From contig NZ_JAOVZB010000001.1 of NCBI RefSeq assembly GCF_025716875.1, positions 372,001 through 436,000 on the forward strand: 64,000 bases of DNA, given 5' to 3'. Within the stretch, counting starts at the first letter, position 1; each line of letters begins with the position of its first letter. The position numbers were made by a program, and so were the translations under genes. The stretch comes from Marinomonas sargassi. GTDB lineage: Bacteria > Pseudomonadota > Gammaproteobacteria > Pseudomonadales > Marinomonadaceae. Below the pieces are notes generated by a model. That model searched no databases, had not been told where the DNA came from, and saw only the letters and a list, made by a program, of their open reading frames with translations. Positions 26,746 through 36,966 of the stretch are shown piece by piece.

Positions 26746-27774
26746 TCACTTTAATTTTGAAGCATACCCATCGGGGTTGTTCGACTGCCAATTCCAAGCA
26801 TCACGACACATATCTTCTAATGAAAGACTAACTTGCCAACCTAACTCACTTAATGCTTTCTCAGCATTAGCGTAAAACTCAGCAATATCACCAGCACGGC
26901 GTGGCATAATGTCATAAGGTATCTTCTGATCCGAAGCTTTTTCAAAGGCTTTAACGACATCCAATACACTATAACCAACACCTGCACCTAAGTTATAAGC
27001 GTCTATACTTTTTTCTGTCTGAGATGCAAGCTTTTCTAGCGCCTTAATATGACCTAATGCCAAATCCACAACATGGATATAATCCCGTATACCTGTACCA
27101 TCCGGCGTTGGGTAATCGCCACCAAACACGTTCAATTTTTCACGTTTACCCACGGCCACCTGAGTAATAAAAGGCATTAGGTTATTCGGTATTCCATTAG
27201 GATCTTCACCTATCAGCCCACTAGGATGTGCTCCAACAGGGTTAAAGTAACGTAAAACTGACACATTCCAACGATTATCAGAAGCGTAAGCATCTTTCAG
27301 AAATTGCTCTATCATTACTTTCGTTCGCCCATAAGGGCTAGTCGAGCCGAGGGGGAAATGTTCGACATAAGGAATTGGGTTATTTTCACCATAAACGGTT
27401 GCTGAAGAACTAAACACTAAGTCAAAGACTTTATTCTGCGCCATTACATCTAACAGGTTCAGCGTACCAGTTAAATTATTATGATAATAATTTAAAGGTA
27501 TCTGAGTAGATTCACCAACTGCTTTCAATCCAGCAAAATGAATAACAGCTTGAATGGAATAAGTTTCAAATACCCGAGCTAAAGATTCTTTATTAAGTAA
27601 ATCAACTTGATGAAAAAAAACTGATTTTCCCGTAATACATTCAATACGCTGAAAAACCTCAACACTGGAATTACACAGGTTATCTACGACTACAACATCA
27701 TAACCTTGGTTCAACAGCTCGACACAAGTATGGCTACCTATAAACCCAGACCCACCAGTTACCAGAACAAACAT
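26746..27774 (-). CDS. galE: UDP-glucose 4-epimerase (distal copy)
   Basis: GalE interconverts UDP-glucose and UDP-galactose. The motifs are GGSGFIGSH (residues 7-15), SSS at 122-124 and the YGRTK catalytic pair Tyr148/Lys152 in a 342-residue protein, the usual length. This copy stands after the terminator at 27799-27833, so it has its own promoter and may be the housekeeping copy, while the other copy (35920) lies inside the sugar cluster. The two proteins share the same layout but clearly differ in sequence. Confidence 0.92.
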   Translation of the reverse strand: MFVLVTGGSGFIGSHTCVELLNQGYDVVVVDNLCNSSVEVFQRIECITGKSVFFHQVDLLNKESLARVFETYSIQAVIHFAGLKAVGESTQIPLNYYHNNLTGTLNLLDVMAQNKVFDLVFSSSATVYGENNPIPYVEHFPLGSTSPYGRTKVMIEQFLKDAYASDNRWNVSVLRYFNPVGAHPSGLIGEDPNGIPNNLMPFITQVAVGKREKLNVFGGDYPTPDGTGIRDYIHVVDLALGHIKALEKLASQTEKSIDAYNLGAGVGYSVLDVVKAFEKASDQKIPYDIMPRRAGDIAEFYANAEKALSELGWQVSLSLEDMCRDAWNWQSNNPDGYASKLK

Positions 27775-27798
27775 TTACTATTCTCCAACGCCCTAAGA

Positions 27799-27833
27799 AA
27801 AATGGCGATCATAAAAACTATGATCGCCATTTT
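27799..27833 (-). terminator. Terminator ending the polysaccharide operon
   Basis: A perfect 15-bp stem (27799-27813 with 27819-27833) with an AAAAC loop is followed on the minus strand by TTTTTCTT. It lies 118 bases past the ligase gene and separates it from the distal galE. Confidence 0.92.
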
Positions 27834-27950
27834 AGGCTTTTCTAATTTCACTAAGCAATGAAATTATTATCCATGAAATTAATACTTTAGAATATCTTTC
27901 TATTTCTGGATTGTAGGTTTTTCATTTACCAAGAAACTTCAACCTAACGT

Positions 27951-29216
27951 TTAAGGTTGACTCAACTCTTCTCGCTCAGCCCAACGAACAGCAGCCCAGA
28001 AATAGACAATTAAAAAAGCGTACATTGTCACACCTATATTATGTCCAAACATGACTTGAGTGAGGGCAAAGTCCATATAGCACATCGGAATCAAAGCACC
28101 TGCTATAGCGTATGACCGAATACGCCAATTAGATCCACATTGTTTTAATTTTCTAAGAAATAACCTTAAAGGTAGAAGGTACAAAAGCATCAGAAACGCC
28201 AATCCAATTATGCCTCTTTTAGATAAAGCGTCTAAATATTCATTATGAGCATGAGAGAAGCCTACAGAGTAATCACTAATTTTTCCTTCTGACGCAAGCT
28301 GTTTTTTTATTGGGATAGTTTGACTTTGGCCTACCCCTAAAAGTGGAGCTTGCTGAAACATATATAGGGCCGATTTCCACATGTCAAATCGAGCGCCGAC
28401 AGATGTTTCAGCATTCGATCCATCTATATAGTTCTCAATATCATCCACCGCTGCTGCAACTCGCTTTTGAACTCCTGTTTCAGGTATTGCAACAACACTA
28501 ACAAGAAAAATAGTAACGAGAGTACAAACTGAAAATAAAGCTTTACGGTCCATTAGATCTCGACATTGCCAGAACATAAACAAGCCAATAAGCGGTAAAC
28601 CAATCCAGCCGCCACGAGTTCCAGATAAAACAGAAGCTCCAACACCGCACACTCCACCACATAGCATTACAGCAAGAAGCACAAACCGTCTTTGAGAGTA
28701 AAAATAAACTGCGCCAGAGAAGCTTAAAAAGCCGAGCAACATCGCAATATTACCAAACATAATTGCATTTATTTGCCCATTAGCTCTATCCACACCCAAG
28801 ACAATACGTTCATAAAGAGCGACAAAAAAGGCTAAAGTAGAACCAAAAGCAACAGCGTACCAAAGCCACTCTTTTCTATTAGAAACACAAAGTAAAAGAA
28901 CCATGACAGGCAGAACTAAAATAAATCGAGAAGGCCTATCTAAACCTCTTACTCCACCATCATCGAGGTAAACTGCAAAAAACATACTTACAGAAAAGGC
29001 CAAAAACCCCCAAAATAATAATCGATCCTCTTTATTTAATATTGACCATCTAGGCCTGATAAAAAGAAGGCCAAAACTAAATAAAAAAATAAAAGAAGAA
29101 CCTACATTATAACCACCCGGAATACCAATAGAAAAAGCTAAAGTCAATGCTGCAAAAAACCAAACTAAGCTAATATATTTATCTTTAAACCCCATAAAAC
29201 CCAACTCCGAAAGCAT
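27951..29216 (-). CDS. waaL: O-antigen ligase family protein (WaaL-type)
   Basis: The 421 residues are mostly hydrophobic, with about 11 membrane segments. The Wzy_C/ligase signatures GTRGGWIGLPLIGLFMF and HAHNEYLDALSKRGIIGL lie in the expected places, the latter being the periplasmic loop with the catalytic His. A WaaL transfers polymerised O-chain from its lipid carrier to lipid A-core in the inner membrane. It could also be a Wzy polymerase, since the families overlap, but its position at the end of the cluster next to rfb genes suits a ligase. The gene has a 294-bp leader before it, possibly with its own promoter. Confidence 0.75.
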   Translation of the reverse strand: MLSELGFMGFKDKYISLVWFFAALTLAFSIGIPGGYNVGSSFIFLFSFGLLFIRPRWSILNKEDRLLFWGFLAFSVSMFFAVYLDDGGVRGLDRPSRFILVLPVMVLLLCVSNRKEWLWYAVAFGSTLAFFVALYERIVLGVDRANGQINAIMFGNIAMLLGFLSFSGAVYFYSQRRFVLLAVMLCGGVCGVGASVLSGTRGGWIGLPLIGLFMFWQCRDLMDRKALFSVCTLVTIFLVSVVAIPETGVQKRVAAAVDDIENYIDGSNAETSVGARFDMWKSALYMFQQAPLLGVGQSQTIPIKKQLASEGKISDYSVGFSHAHNEYLDALSKRGIIGLAFLMLLYLLPLRLFLRKLKQCGSNWRIRSYAIAGALIPMCYMDFALTQVMFGHNIGVTMYAFLIVYFWAAVRWAEREELSQP

Positions 29217-29510
29217 TTAAAATATTTTATTTTTCAATAATAAAATCTATAAAAAACACACTATAAATAAAATCACATTACCAACGATTACCCTTTCACA
29301 TAAATATAAAACCCTGATGCGTTATAAAAGGAATTTATAGTAGATGATTTATCTTTTTAATAACCGATAGTAGTACCGTTTGGTAATTATGACTGCCAAA
29401 AAATTAGATGAAAATTGAGTTCCTTCTTAAATTAAAAAATCAAAATTAAACTTCTTAGGAAAAAGATAATATATACAGCTTACATATAGATTTTTAAGCA
29501 TAAGTGAAAA
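29217..29510. other. 294-bp AT-rich gap inside the cluster
   Basis: No gene or clear terminator is visible. The gap follows the stop of rfbD and precedes the ligase gene on the minus strand, so it may hold a separate promoter for the ligase. I see no well-matched promoter boxes. Confidence 0.35.
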
Positions 29511-30386
29511 CTATGGGAGCTTACTCAATACTATATCTAAAGCACTTAACCAAGAAGAATTAGATATATTTAGCCTTTTCAAATCACTATTATCTAGTAT
29601 TGAGTATGCAGGACGTTTTACAGCTGTCGGAAAAGACTCGCTACTTATTGGTGTTAATTTCGGCATTTTATCGATCAAGTTAAGTTTATTTGCTTTAAAT
29701 AAAATCGCTCGTGCGAACCCATGCCAACTTGTAGATATATCGCCAGTGTAATGATATACCCCCCACTCCAAGACACCTTTACTATTATATTGATCACATA
29801 ACTGAACAATGGATCTAGCTAAATCTTTTGCATACGTCGGATTACCATATTGATCAGAAACTACACTTAATTCATCTTTTTCATTGGCTAAACGCAACAT
29901 AGTTTTAACAAAATTATTACCGTATTCACTGAAAACCCATGCCGTACGAAGAATAATATACTTATCTAAGGTAGAGGCGATTACTTTCTCACCGGCCAAT
30001 TTGGATTGACCATACACACCCTGAGGCTCAGTCTTACTACTAGGTTGATATGGTTCAACGTTTAAACCGTCAAAAACATAGTCTGTTGAGACATGGAACA
30101 AAGGTATATCTAAAACCGAAGCCTGTTCCGCAAGGTATTTAACACCAAACTCATTAACAGCGTACGCCTGATCGCACTCCAACTCAGCCTGGTCCACTGC
30201 CGTATAAGCCGCTGCATTTATAATAACATTCGGTTTCACGACATTAGTTATTTTAACTACTTCTTCTTGATTGGTAATATCCAATTCAGAGGAATCGAAA
30301 GCAAATAGGTCATGAGAAGTATTAGTAATTAGATCTTGTAAACAAGAACCTAACTGTCCATTTTTTCCGGTCAATAAAACACGCAT
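29511..30386 (-). CDS. rfbD: dTDP-4-dehydrorhamnose reductase
   Basis: RfbD (RmlD) performs the last step of dTDP-L-rhamnose synthesis. The Rossmann start LLTGKNGQLGSCLQDL, the VDQAELECDQAYAVNE stretch and the YGQSKLAGE catalytic motif are all present in a normal 291 residues. It is the last of four genes in the order rfbB-rfbA-rfbC-rfbD, eleven bases or fewer apart, so cotranscription with the cluster is near certain. Confidence 0.95.
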   Translation of the reverse strand: MRVLLTGKNGQLGSCLQDLITNTSHDLFAFDSSELDITNQEEVVKITNVVKPNVIINAAAYTAVDQAELECDQAYAVNEFGVKYLAEQASVLDIPLFHVSTDYVFDGLNVEPYQPSSKTEPQGVYGQSKLAGEKVIASTLDKYIILRTAWVFSEYGNNFVKTMLRLANEKDELSVVSDQYGNPTYAKDLARSIVQLCDQYNSKGVLEWGVYHYTGDISTSWHGFARAILFKANKLNLIDKMPKLTPISSESFPTAVKRPAYSILDNSDLKRLNISNSSWLSALDIVLSKLP

Positions 30387-30396
30387 TGTTATCTAC

Positions 30397-30930
30397 CTAA
30401 AGCTTTTCAAATTTAAGACCAATTTTATCCTTAGACGATAAGATTGGTTGAATATTTTCTGGCCATTCTATTGCAACTTGAGGGTCATTCCAAATTAGTG
30501 AGCCCTCATCACTAGGATCATAATAATCCGTACATTTATACTCAAAGTCAGCGATGTCACTTAAAACGACAAAACCATGCGCTAACCCTGGAGGAACCCA
30601 AAACTGACGTTTATTCTCTTCACTTAACACTACACCAGCCCATTGACCATAAGACGGGGAATCTTTGCGAATATCTACGGCCACATCAAATACTTCACCA
30701 CGTACAACTCTCACTAATTTTCCTTGTGGCTTACTCTTCTGAAAGTGCAGCCCTCTTAGAACATTTCTCGATGATCGTGAGTGATTATCTTGAACAAAAG
30801 GTAAATCAATACCAGCCACTTCGGCATAACGTTCAGCCTGAAACGTTTCTAGGAAAAAGCCTCTTTCATCACCGAACACCTTAGGCTCAATGAGTAAAGC
30901 TCCTTCAACTCTCGTCTTGATTACTTTCAT
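30397..30930 (-). CDS. rfbC: dTDP-4-dehydrorhamnose 3,5-epimerase
   Basis: The cupin-fold epimerase is recognised by LIEPKVFGDERGFFLETFQAERY, VQDNHSRSSRNVLRGLHFQ (with the catalytic His) and VPPGLAHGFVVLSD in 177 residues, near the normal 180-190. It converts dTDP-4-keto-6-deoxyglucose to the L-lyxo form. Confidence 0.95.
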   Translation of the reverse strand: MKVIKTRVEGALLIEPKVFGDERGFFLETFQAERYAEVAGIDLPFVQDNHSRSSRNVLRGLHFQKSKPQGKLVRVVRGEVFDVAVDIRKDSPSYGQWAGVVLSEENKRQFWVPPGLAHGFVVLSDIADFEYKCTDYYDPSDEGSLIWNDPQVAIEWPENIQPILSSKDKIGLKFEKL

Positions 30931-30936
30931 ATTTTT

Positions 30937-31830
30937 TTACCTATAGCCATCAGCTACTTTAAGAAGGTATTGCCCGTAACCTGTTTTCTTTAAGTTTCTT
31001 CCAGTCACTATAAGCTCTTCCTTCGATAACCAACCTTGACCAAATGCAATTTCTTCTAAACAAGCTACTTTTAGACCTTGACGATGTTCAACCGTTTGTA
31101 CAAATTGACCCGCTTCTAATAATGAATCATGAGTTCCGGTATCTAACCAAGCAAATCCACGCCCTAATAATGCAACTTCTAAATTCCCTCTTTTCAGATA
31201 TGCCAAGTTTACATCCGTAATTTCTAATTCACCGCGCTCAGAAGGGCTAATACCTTTGGCAATTCTTATCACATCATTATCATAGAAATAGAGTCCGGTA
31301 ACCGCATAGTTTGATTTAGGAGTCTTAGGCTTTTCTTCAATACTAATAGCCTTGCCAGCATCATTGAATTCAACCACCCCAAAACGTTCTGGATCAGTTA
31401 CATGATAGCCAAATACGGTTGCCCCACTAGATTGAGCAGAAGCCAACCTCAAAGACTCAGAAAAATGTTGTCCAAAAAATATGTTATCCCCCAAGACTAG
31501 TGCAACATCATCATCACCTATAAACTTTTCTCCAATAATAAAAGCTTGCGCAAGGCCATCTGGGCTATCTTGTGTAGCATAAGTTAACTGAATACCAAAT
31601 TGACTTCCATCACCTAATAGACGTTGGAAACTCACTTTATCATCAGGTGTGGTAATAATTAAAATTTCCCTGATGCCAGAGAGCATCAAGGTTGAAATAG
31701 GGTAATAAATCATCGGTTTATCATAAACCGGCATCAACTGTTTTGAAGTCGCTAGCGTTAAAGGATGAAGACGAGAGCCGCTGCCTCCAGCTAAAACAAT
31801 ACCTTTACGTGTCTTTTTGACTGTGCTCAT
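30937..31830 (-). CDS. rfbA: Glucose-1-phosphate thymidylyltransferase
   Basis: RfbA (RmlA) makes dTDP-glucose from glucose-1-phosphate and dTTP. The nucleotidyltransferase motif [25 protein letters not shown] and the [12 protein letters not shown] stretch are clear, and 297 residues is the usual length. It sits two bases after rfbB and six bases before rfbC. Confidence 0.96.
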   Translation of the reverse strand: MSTVKKTRKGIVLAGGSGSRLHPLTLATSKQLMPVYDKPMIYYPISTLMLSGIREILIITTPDDKVSFQRLLGDGSQFGIQLTYATQDSPDGLAQAFIIGEKFIGDDDVALVLGDNIFFGQHFSESLRLASAQSSGATVFGYHVTDPERFGVVEFNDAGKAISIEEKPKTPKSNYAVTGLYFYDNDVIRIAKGISPSERGELEITDVNLAYLKRGNLEVALLGRGFAWLDTGTHDSLLEAGQFVQTVEHRQGLKVACLEEIAFGQGWLSKEELIVTGRNLKKTGYGQYLLKVADGYR

Positions 31831-31831
31831 A

Positions 31832-32929
31832 TTAATTTTTTTCTACCCCATCACCCACTCGCTCCATCTGGTAATCACCAGACAAAACTCGTTGCCACCA
31901 TTCTTGATTATTTAAATACCATCGAACTGTCTTTTTCATTCCAGATTCAAATGTCTCTTCTGGCGTCCACTCCAGCTCATTAGCAATTTTTGTTGCATCT
32001 ATTGCATACCTTACATCATGCCCTGGCCTATCTTTTACGAAAGTAATAAGGTCTGTATAGGCAGATACACCTTTGGGTTTTTCAGGTACAAGCTCTTCTA
32101 ACAAAGAACAAACTGTTTCAACGACTTCAATATTTCGTTTCTCATTATGACCGCCAATATTATAGGTTTCGCCTATTTGGCCCTCTATTGCTACTTTAAT
32201 AAGTGCGCGAGCATGATCTTCGACATATAACCAATCTCGAATTTGCGATCCATCACCATAAACAGGCAAAGGTTTACCGGCTAATGCATTTAGGATGATA
32301 TGAGGAATGAGTTTTTCTGGAAAATGGTAGGGGCCATAGTTATTAGAGCAATTAGTCACAATAGTCGGAAAGCCATAAGTCCGCAACCAAGCGCGTACCA
32401 AATGGTCTGACCCTGCTTTACTGGCAGAATAAGGTGAGCTCGGAGCATAGGAGGTTCTTTCAGTGAATAAAGGAAGATATTGGCCATCAGTAACATCATC
32501 GGGGTGGGGCAAGTCACCATACACTTCATCTGTAGATATATGATGAAAGCGGAAAGCTTCTTTCTTGTTTCTATCTAAACAATTCCAATACTTACGTGCC
32601 GCTTCTAACAGAGTATAAGTCCCGACAAGATTAGTTTGTATAAACTCACCAGGGCCATCTATAGAACGATCTACATGACTTTCTGCTGCCAAATGCATAA
32701 TGATATCCGGCTCGTGTGTTAAAAGCGTGCGATCTAATTCAGCAACATCACAAATATCTACTTGCTCAAAGACATAGCGTTCATCATGTAATGAAACTGG
32801 AATAGATTCCAGATTCCCAGCATAAGTGAGTTTATCAAGGTTAACGACACTGTGTTTCGTATCACTAAGTATATAACGTATAACAGCACTACCTATGAAC
32901 CCAGCGCCACCTGTTACTAATATTTTCAT
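31832..32929 (-). CDS. rfbB: dTDP-glucose 4,6-dehydratase
   Basis: RfbB (RmlB) turns dTDP-glucose into dTDP-4-keto-6-deoxyglucose. The [11 protein letters not shown]ossmann motif, the [13 protein letters not shown] core (the DE pair that drives dehydration) and the [14 protein letters not shown] catalytic region are present in 365 residues. It overlaps the end of manB by four bases, so translation of the two is coupled. Confidence 0.96.
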   Translation of the reverse strand: MKILVTGGAGFIGSAVIRYILSDTKHSVVNLDKLTYAGNLESIPVSLHDERYVFEQVDICDVAELDRTLLTHEPDIIMHLAAESHVDRSIDGPGEFIQTNLVGTYTLLEAARKYWNCLDRNKKEAFRFHHISTDEVYGDLPHPDDVTDGQYLPLFTERTSYAPSSPYSASKAGSDHLVRAWLRTYGFPTIVTNCSNNYGPYHFPEKLIPHIILNALAGKPLPVYGDGSQIRDWLYVEDHARALIKVAIEGQIGETYNIGGHNEKRNIEVVETVCSLLEELVPEKPKGVSAYTDLITFVKDRPGHDVRYAIDATKIANELEWTPEETFESGMKKTVRWYLNNQEWWQRVLSGDYQMERVGDGVEKN

Positions 32930-34371
32930 TTAGCACCTACTTTTAACAATACTGCATTTAAGACACAAGAAGACTTTATGCCTGCATCACTCTCCACATA
33001 ACAACGAAGCTCTGGGGCATTACCTGAGGGCCTTAAGTGAACAATATCACCGTTGTTAAACGTCATCCGCAGGCCATCGGTTTCATCCATAGAAACCACT
33101 TCTAACTTTTCGCCTTTCTCCGCTACCACAGACAACAGTTCAACTTGTTTCGTTTTGCTGTTTTTTAGTTCGCTAATAAGTTGCTTACTGGTTTGTGTTG
33201 GAATATTTTGAATGCGGTCGCTTGCTGTGTAACGAGCAGGATAATCGTTTGTTAGCTGGCTGATTGGGCAGTTTTTTTCATGCGCCATAGCCAGCAAGAT
33301 TAAAGCAGGCAAAACAGAATCACGAGTAGGTAAAGAATGTAACGTTTTACTATTTACCTTAAAGTCTGACCCTACTAAAAAGCCACCATTGGCTTCGTAA
33401 CCCACAATGCGTGCATCAGGTGTTTGCTTTAATAGGGCTTCCATCCCAGAAATTACATAAGGTGAGCCAATTTTGGTTCGTAGTGTTTTACGTTCCGGCC
33501 CCTGCAATTCTAGAACTGTATTTACATTAACTGGTGCGGCAACATGGCTGGCTTGTAAGTAATCCGCGCACAACACTCCAAGAATATCACCACGTAACCA
33601 TTCGCCTTTTTCATTAGCAATCAACGGCCTATCACCATCACCATCCGTAGAAATAATAGCATCCAATTGATGCTCTTGAGACCAAGCCAGACCTTTGGCA
33701 ACATCTTCTTGCGACACGGCTTCGGTATCAATGGGCACAAAGGTATCAGTGCGCTCTAGTGACACAACTTCCGCACCAAAATGCGCTAACAATCGCTTAA
33801 TCACATCACGAGCCACACTGGAATGCTCGTATACCCCAATTTTTTTACCCTCCAGCATGTCGCTTGGAAATAATACTTTATAACGGTCTTCAAAGATCGT
33901 CATAGCAGCGTCATTGACATAAGGAAGCAAGGTGTTAGAAAACGAATCTGGCAAGGTAACAAAACCGTCCATAATAGCCGCTTCATCCGCTTTACTGATT
34001 TCACCATCTGGACGATAAAACTTAATGCCATTACGATCAAAAGGAATATGGCTACCGGTAATCATCACAGCAGGTATTTGATGTTGCATAGAATAGAAAG
34101 CCAAGGCAGGCGTAGGAATTACACCACAGTAAACCGCTTCTGCGCCACTTTGTTCAATGGCCGCGATACAGGCTTTCGCAATGTCAGGGCTGCTAGGACG
34201 TAAATCCAAGCCAACCGCCACGCGCTTTGAACCAGAACACACTCCCTTCAAGAAAGACGCGACAAAGGCAAAACACAACTCTGGTGTGAGATCCTTCACC
34301 AAACCACGAACGCCGCTGGTGCCAAACGCCACACCAAGCTCTTCACTCAATACTTTTACTTGTTTATTCAT
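32926..34371 (-). CDS. manB: Phosphomannomutase
   Basis: This enzyme interconverts mannose-6-phosphate and mannose-1-phosphate. The catalytic serine loop [18 protein letters not shown], the metal loop [11 protein letters not shown] and the late sugar-binding [12 protein letters not shown] and [11 protein letters not shown] are all in order in 481 residues. It lies six bases after manC and overlaps rfbB by four. With manC it feeds GDP-mannose to the Gmd/ColD/ColC branch. Confidence 0.92.
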   Translation of the reverse strand: MNKQVKVLSEELGVAFGTSGVRGLVKDLTPELCFAFVASFLKGVCSGSKRVAVGLDLRPSSPDIAKACIAAIEQSGAEAVYCGVIPTPALAFYSMQHQIPAVMITGSHIPFDRNGIKFYRPDGEISKADEAAIMDGFVTLPDSFSNTLLPYVNDAAMTIFEDRYKVLFPSDMLEGKKIGVYEHSSVARDVIKRLLAHFGAEVVSLERTDTFVPIDTEAVSQEDVAKGLAWSQEHQLDAIISTDGDGDRPLIANEKGEWLRGDILGVLCADYLQASHVAAPVNVNTVLELQGPERKTLRTKIGSPYVISGMEALLKQTPDARIVGYEANGGFLVGSDFKVNSKTLHSLPTRDSVLPALILLAMAHEKNCPISQLTNDYPARYTASDRIQNIPTQTSKQLISELKNSKTKQVELLSVVAEKGEKLEVVSMDETDGLRMTFNNGDIVHLRPSGNAPELRCYVESDAGIKSSCVLNAVLLKVGAK

Positions 34372-34377
34372 CAGTGA

Positions 34378-35775
34378 CTAACGCCCATAACGATCTGAAA
34401 AACGGACGATATCGTCTTCACCCAAATAACTACCAGACTGCACTTCTACCAACTGCAATGGGATTTTACCTGGATTTTCCAGAGCATGAACCACGCCCAC
34501 AGGGATGTAAGTCGACTCATTCTCTGTTAGCAATATCTCATTATCACCGTTTTGAACTTTTGCGGTGCCAGACACAACTACCCAATGCTCTGCTCTGTGA
34601 TGATGCATTTGCACACTTAGCTTTTCACCTGGTTTTACCATGATACGTTTCACTTGATGACGGTCACCAAGATCAACCGTTTGATAGGTTCCCCAAGGTC
34701 GATGTACCGTAGTGTGATACATATGCTCTTCACGGCCTTCAGATTGAATACGCTTAACGATTTTCTTCACATCTTGAGCGTTGTTTTTGTCCATCACTAA
34801 AACGGCATCGGCTGTTTCAACCACCACCAAATCTTGCACACCCACAGCCGCCACAAGACGAGATTCTGAGCGAATCAAGCAGTTTGAAGAGCCTTCAGAC
34901 ATAACATCGCCTAACAGTACGTTTTGATCTTTGTCTTTCTCTGTATAATCGTACAAAGCATCCCACGCACCAATGTCGCTCCAATCACCCACATAAGGCA
35001 CAACCTTGGCTTTCTTCGTAAGCTCCATCACGGCATAGTCAATGGACTCCGAGGGGCAAGCAGAAAACAATTTCTCATCCACACGAACAAAATCCATATC
35101 TGCATTGCGTTGCGCGTAGGCCTGACTGACAGCTTGAGAAATATCGTTACGATGAGTAGCTAACTCTTCTAGGTACACTTGAGCACTGAACAGGAACATA
35201 CCGCTGTTCCATAAGAAATCACCGGATGCTAAATACTGTTCTGCTGTGACAAGGTTTGGCTTTTCAACAAACTCTGCCACGGTATAATTTTCACCGCTGC
35301 GAATGTAGCCGTAGCCTGTTTCAGGTCGTGTGGGTTGAATCCCGAAGGTAACCAATGATGCACTTTTAGCAAGCTCTGTCGCCTTTTCTATAGCCGTTTC
35401 GAAAGCTTTGATGTCACGAATAACATGATCAGCAGGAAGAACCAATAATAAAGTATCTTCATGCTCTTTGTATTTTGCTTCCAACGCTGCCAACGCAATG
35501 GCTGGCGCAGTATTACGGCCTTTAGGCTCAAGAATGATACTGGCGCCTTTCACGCCAATTTCTTGTAACTGTTGAGCAATAAGGAATCTGTGATCTTCAT
35601 TACAAACAATAATAGGAGAACTAACATCTAGATCATTTGTTCTGTTCGCTGTTTGCTGTAATAAACTAAATTGAGCATCAGTAAGGGGAAGGCATTGCTT
35701 AGGGAAGTGCTCGCGAGATAAAGGCCACAGGCGACTGCCGACGCCACCAGATAAAATAACAGGAATGATTTTCAC
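34378..35775 (-). CDS. manC: Mannose-1-phosphate guanylyltransferase / mannose-6-phosphate isomerase
   Basis: This is a two-domain type II enzyme of 465 residues. The N-terminal nucleotidyltransferase half opens with PVILSGGVGSRLWPLSREHFPKQCLPL. The C-terminal cupin half (HRPWGTYQTVDLGDRHQVKRIMVKPGEKLSVQMHHHRAEHWVVVSG) is the isomerase. Together they make GDP-mannose. The gene is followed closely by manB. Confidence 0.96.
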   Translation of the reverse strand: MKIIPVILSGGVGSRLWPLSREHFPKQCLPLTDAQFSLLQQTANRTNDLDVSSPIIVCNEDHRFLIAQQLQEIGVKGASIILEPKGRNTAPAIALAALEAKYKEHEDTLLLVLPADHVIRDIKAFETAIEKATELAKSASLVTFGIQPTRPETGYGYIRSGENYTVAEFVEKPNLVTAEQYLASGDFLWNSGMFLFSAQVYLEELATHRNDISQAVSQAYAQRNADMDFVRVDEKLFSACPSESIDYAVMELTKKAKVVPYVGDWSDIGAWDALYDYTEKDKDQNVLLGDVMSEGSSNCLIRSESRLVAAVGVQDLVVVETADAVLVMDKNNAQDVKKIVKRIQSEGREEHMYHTTVHRPWGTYQTVDLGDRHQVKRIMVKPGEKLSVQMHHHRAEHWVVVSGTAKVQNGDNEILLTENESTYIPVGVVHALENPGKIPLQLVEVQSGSYLGEDDIVRFSDRYGR

Positions 35776-35903
35776 ACTAGATCCTTAGTATGCAATAAAA
35801 AAATATTTCCGCAATTCTAGCAAAAGAGAAAGAGGAGCAACACAAGAAAGGAAAAATATTGCAAACTGCATAACGTGGAAAAATTAAAGGTTAGTAACAA
35901 TTT

Positions 35904-35939
35904 ACCCTAATGGTTTTTTCTATTCAAAGCCATTAGGGT
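35904..35939 (-). repeat. Inverted repeat across the stop codon of the proximal galE
   Basis: The 10-bp arms ACCCTAATGG (35904-35913) and CCATTAGGGT (35930-35939) flank the stop codon at 35920-35922, so one arm encodes the last residues of GalE (Asn-Pro-Asn-Gly). No T-run follows on the minus strand, so a terminator role is uncertain. Confidence 0.6.
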
Positions 35940-36930
35940 TATTAGATTGCCAGCGCCATGAGTCCTCGCACATGCTCGTTAAATCAAATTCAGCTTGCCA
36001 ACCTAAAAAGTCTTTCGCAAATTTAGGGTCTGCATAACAAGTTCCAATATCTCCCGGACGACGGTCAACAATTTTGTAATTAATCGCCTGACCTGAAGCA
36101 GCTTCAAAAGCTTTCACCATATCCAATACAGAATAACCGTTACCCGTACCTAAGTTCACGACAAAATGACCAGACTGAGCAAGAACTTTCTCCAAGGCAC
36201 AAACATGACCACGAGCTAAATCGACAACATGAATATAATCACGAACACCGGTTCCATCTGGCGTATCATAATCATCACCAAACACACTCAAACAAGCTAA
36301 TTTACCCGCAGAAACCTGACTAATATAAGGCAATAGATTGTTAGGAATACCTTTTGGATCTTCACCGATCAAACCAGACTCGTGGGCACCAATTGGGTTA
36401 AAGTAACGTAAGGTAGCAATATTCCATTCACTATTAGCATGTGCTAAATCCGTCAACATACCTTCTACCATCAATTTACTAGCTCCATAGGGGTTTTGAG
36501 TAGAAGTGGGGGAGTTTTCACGGATAGGTACAGATTCAGGTAAACCATAAACTGTAGCCGAGGAGCTAAAAATTAAATTACGTAGCCCAGCTGACTCCAT
36601 TGCTTTTATGAGGTTAAGCGTTCCAGCGACATTATTCTCATAATATAAAAATGGCTTTTCTACAGACTCGCCAACGGCTTTTAAACCTGCAAAATGCATA
36701 ACAGCAGAAAACGAATATTTCTTTAAAATGTCATTTAGAAAAGAGAAATCTAAGATATCGCCTTTAAAAAAGTCAGGACGTTTACCTGTAATGATTTCAA
36801 TACGATCTAAAACAACTTCACTACTGTTGGATAAATTATCCACAATGACAAGACTAAAACCCGCTTTAATCAACTCAATACAAGTATGCGAACCAATATA
36901 GCCAGTCCCACCAGTCACCAAAACAAACAT
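35920..36930 (-). CDS. galE: UDP-glucose 4-epimerase (copy inside the cluster)
   Basis: The 336-residue protein has GGTGYIGSH at residues 7-15, SSS at 122-124 and YGASK with Tyr148 and Lys152. It would supply UDP-galactose (or UDP-GalNAc if broad) for the polymer. It differs widely from the second copy at 26746 outside the motifs, so the pair is not a recent duplication. It lies 36 bases after the sugar-phosphate transferase gene. Confidence 0.93.
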   Translation of the reverse strand: MFVLVTGGTGYIGSHTCIELIKAGFSLVIVDNLSNSSEVVLDRIEIITGKRPDFFKGDILDFSFLNDILKKYSFSAVMHFAGLKAVGESVEKPFLYYENNVAGTLNLIKAMESAGLRNLIFSSSATVYGLPESVPIRENSPTSTQNPYGASKLMVEGMLTDLAHANSEWNIATLRYFNPIGAHESGLIGEDPKGIPNNLLPYISQVSAGKLACLSVFGDDYDTPDGTGVRDYIHVVDLARGHVCALEKVLAQSGHFVVNLGTGNGYSVLDMVKAFEAASGQAINYKIVDRRPGDIGTCYADPKFAKDFLGWQAEFDLTSMCEDSWRWQSNNPNGFE

Positions 36931-36966
36931 TCAAGCTCCAAATTAAATTAGGATTTAGAAGTAAAT

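Noticed and set aside
34157..34643. Plus-strand frames over the manB/manC junction
   Set aside because: They run opposite to secure, highly conserved genes and lack family motifs.
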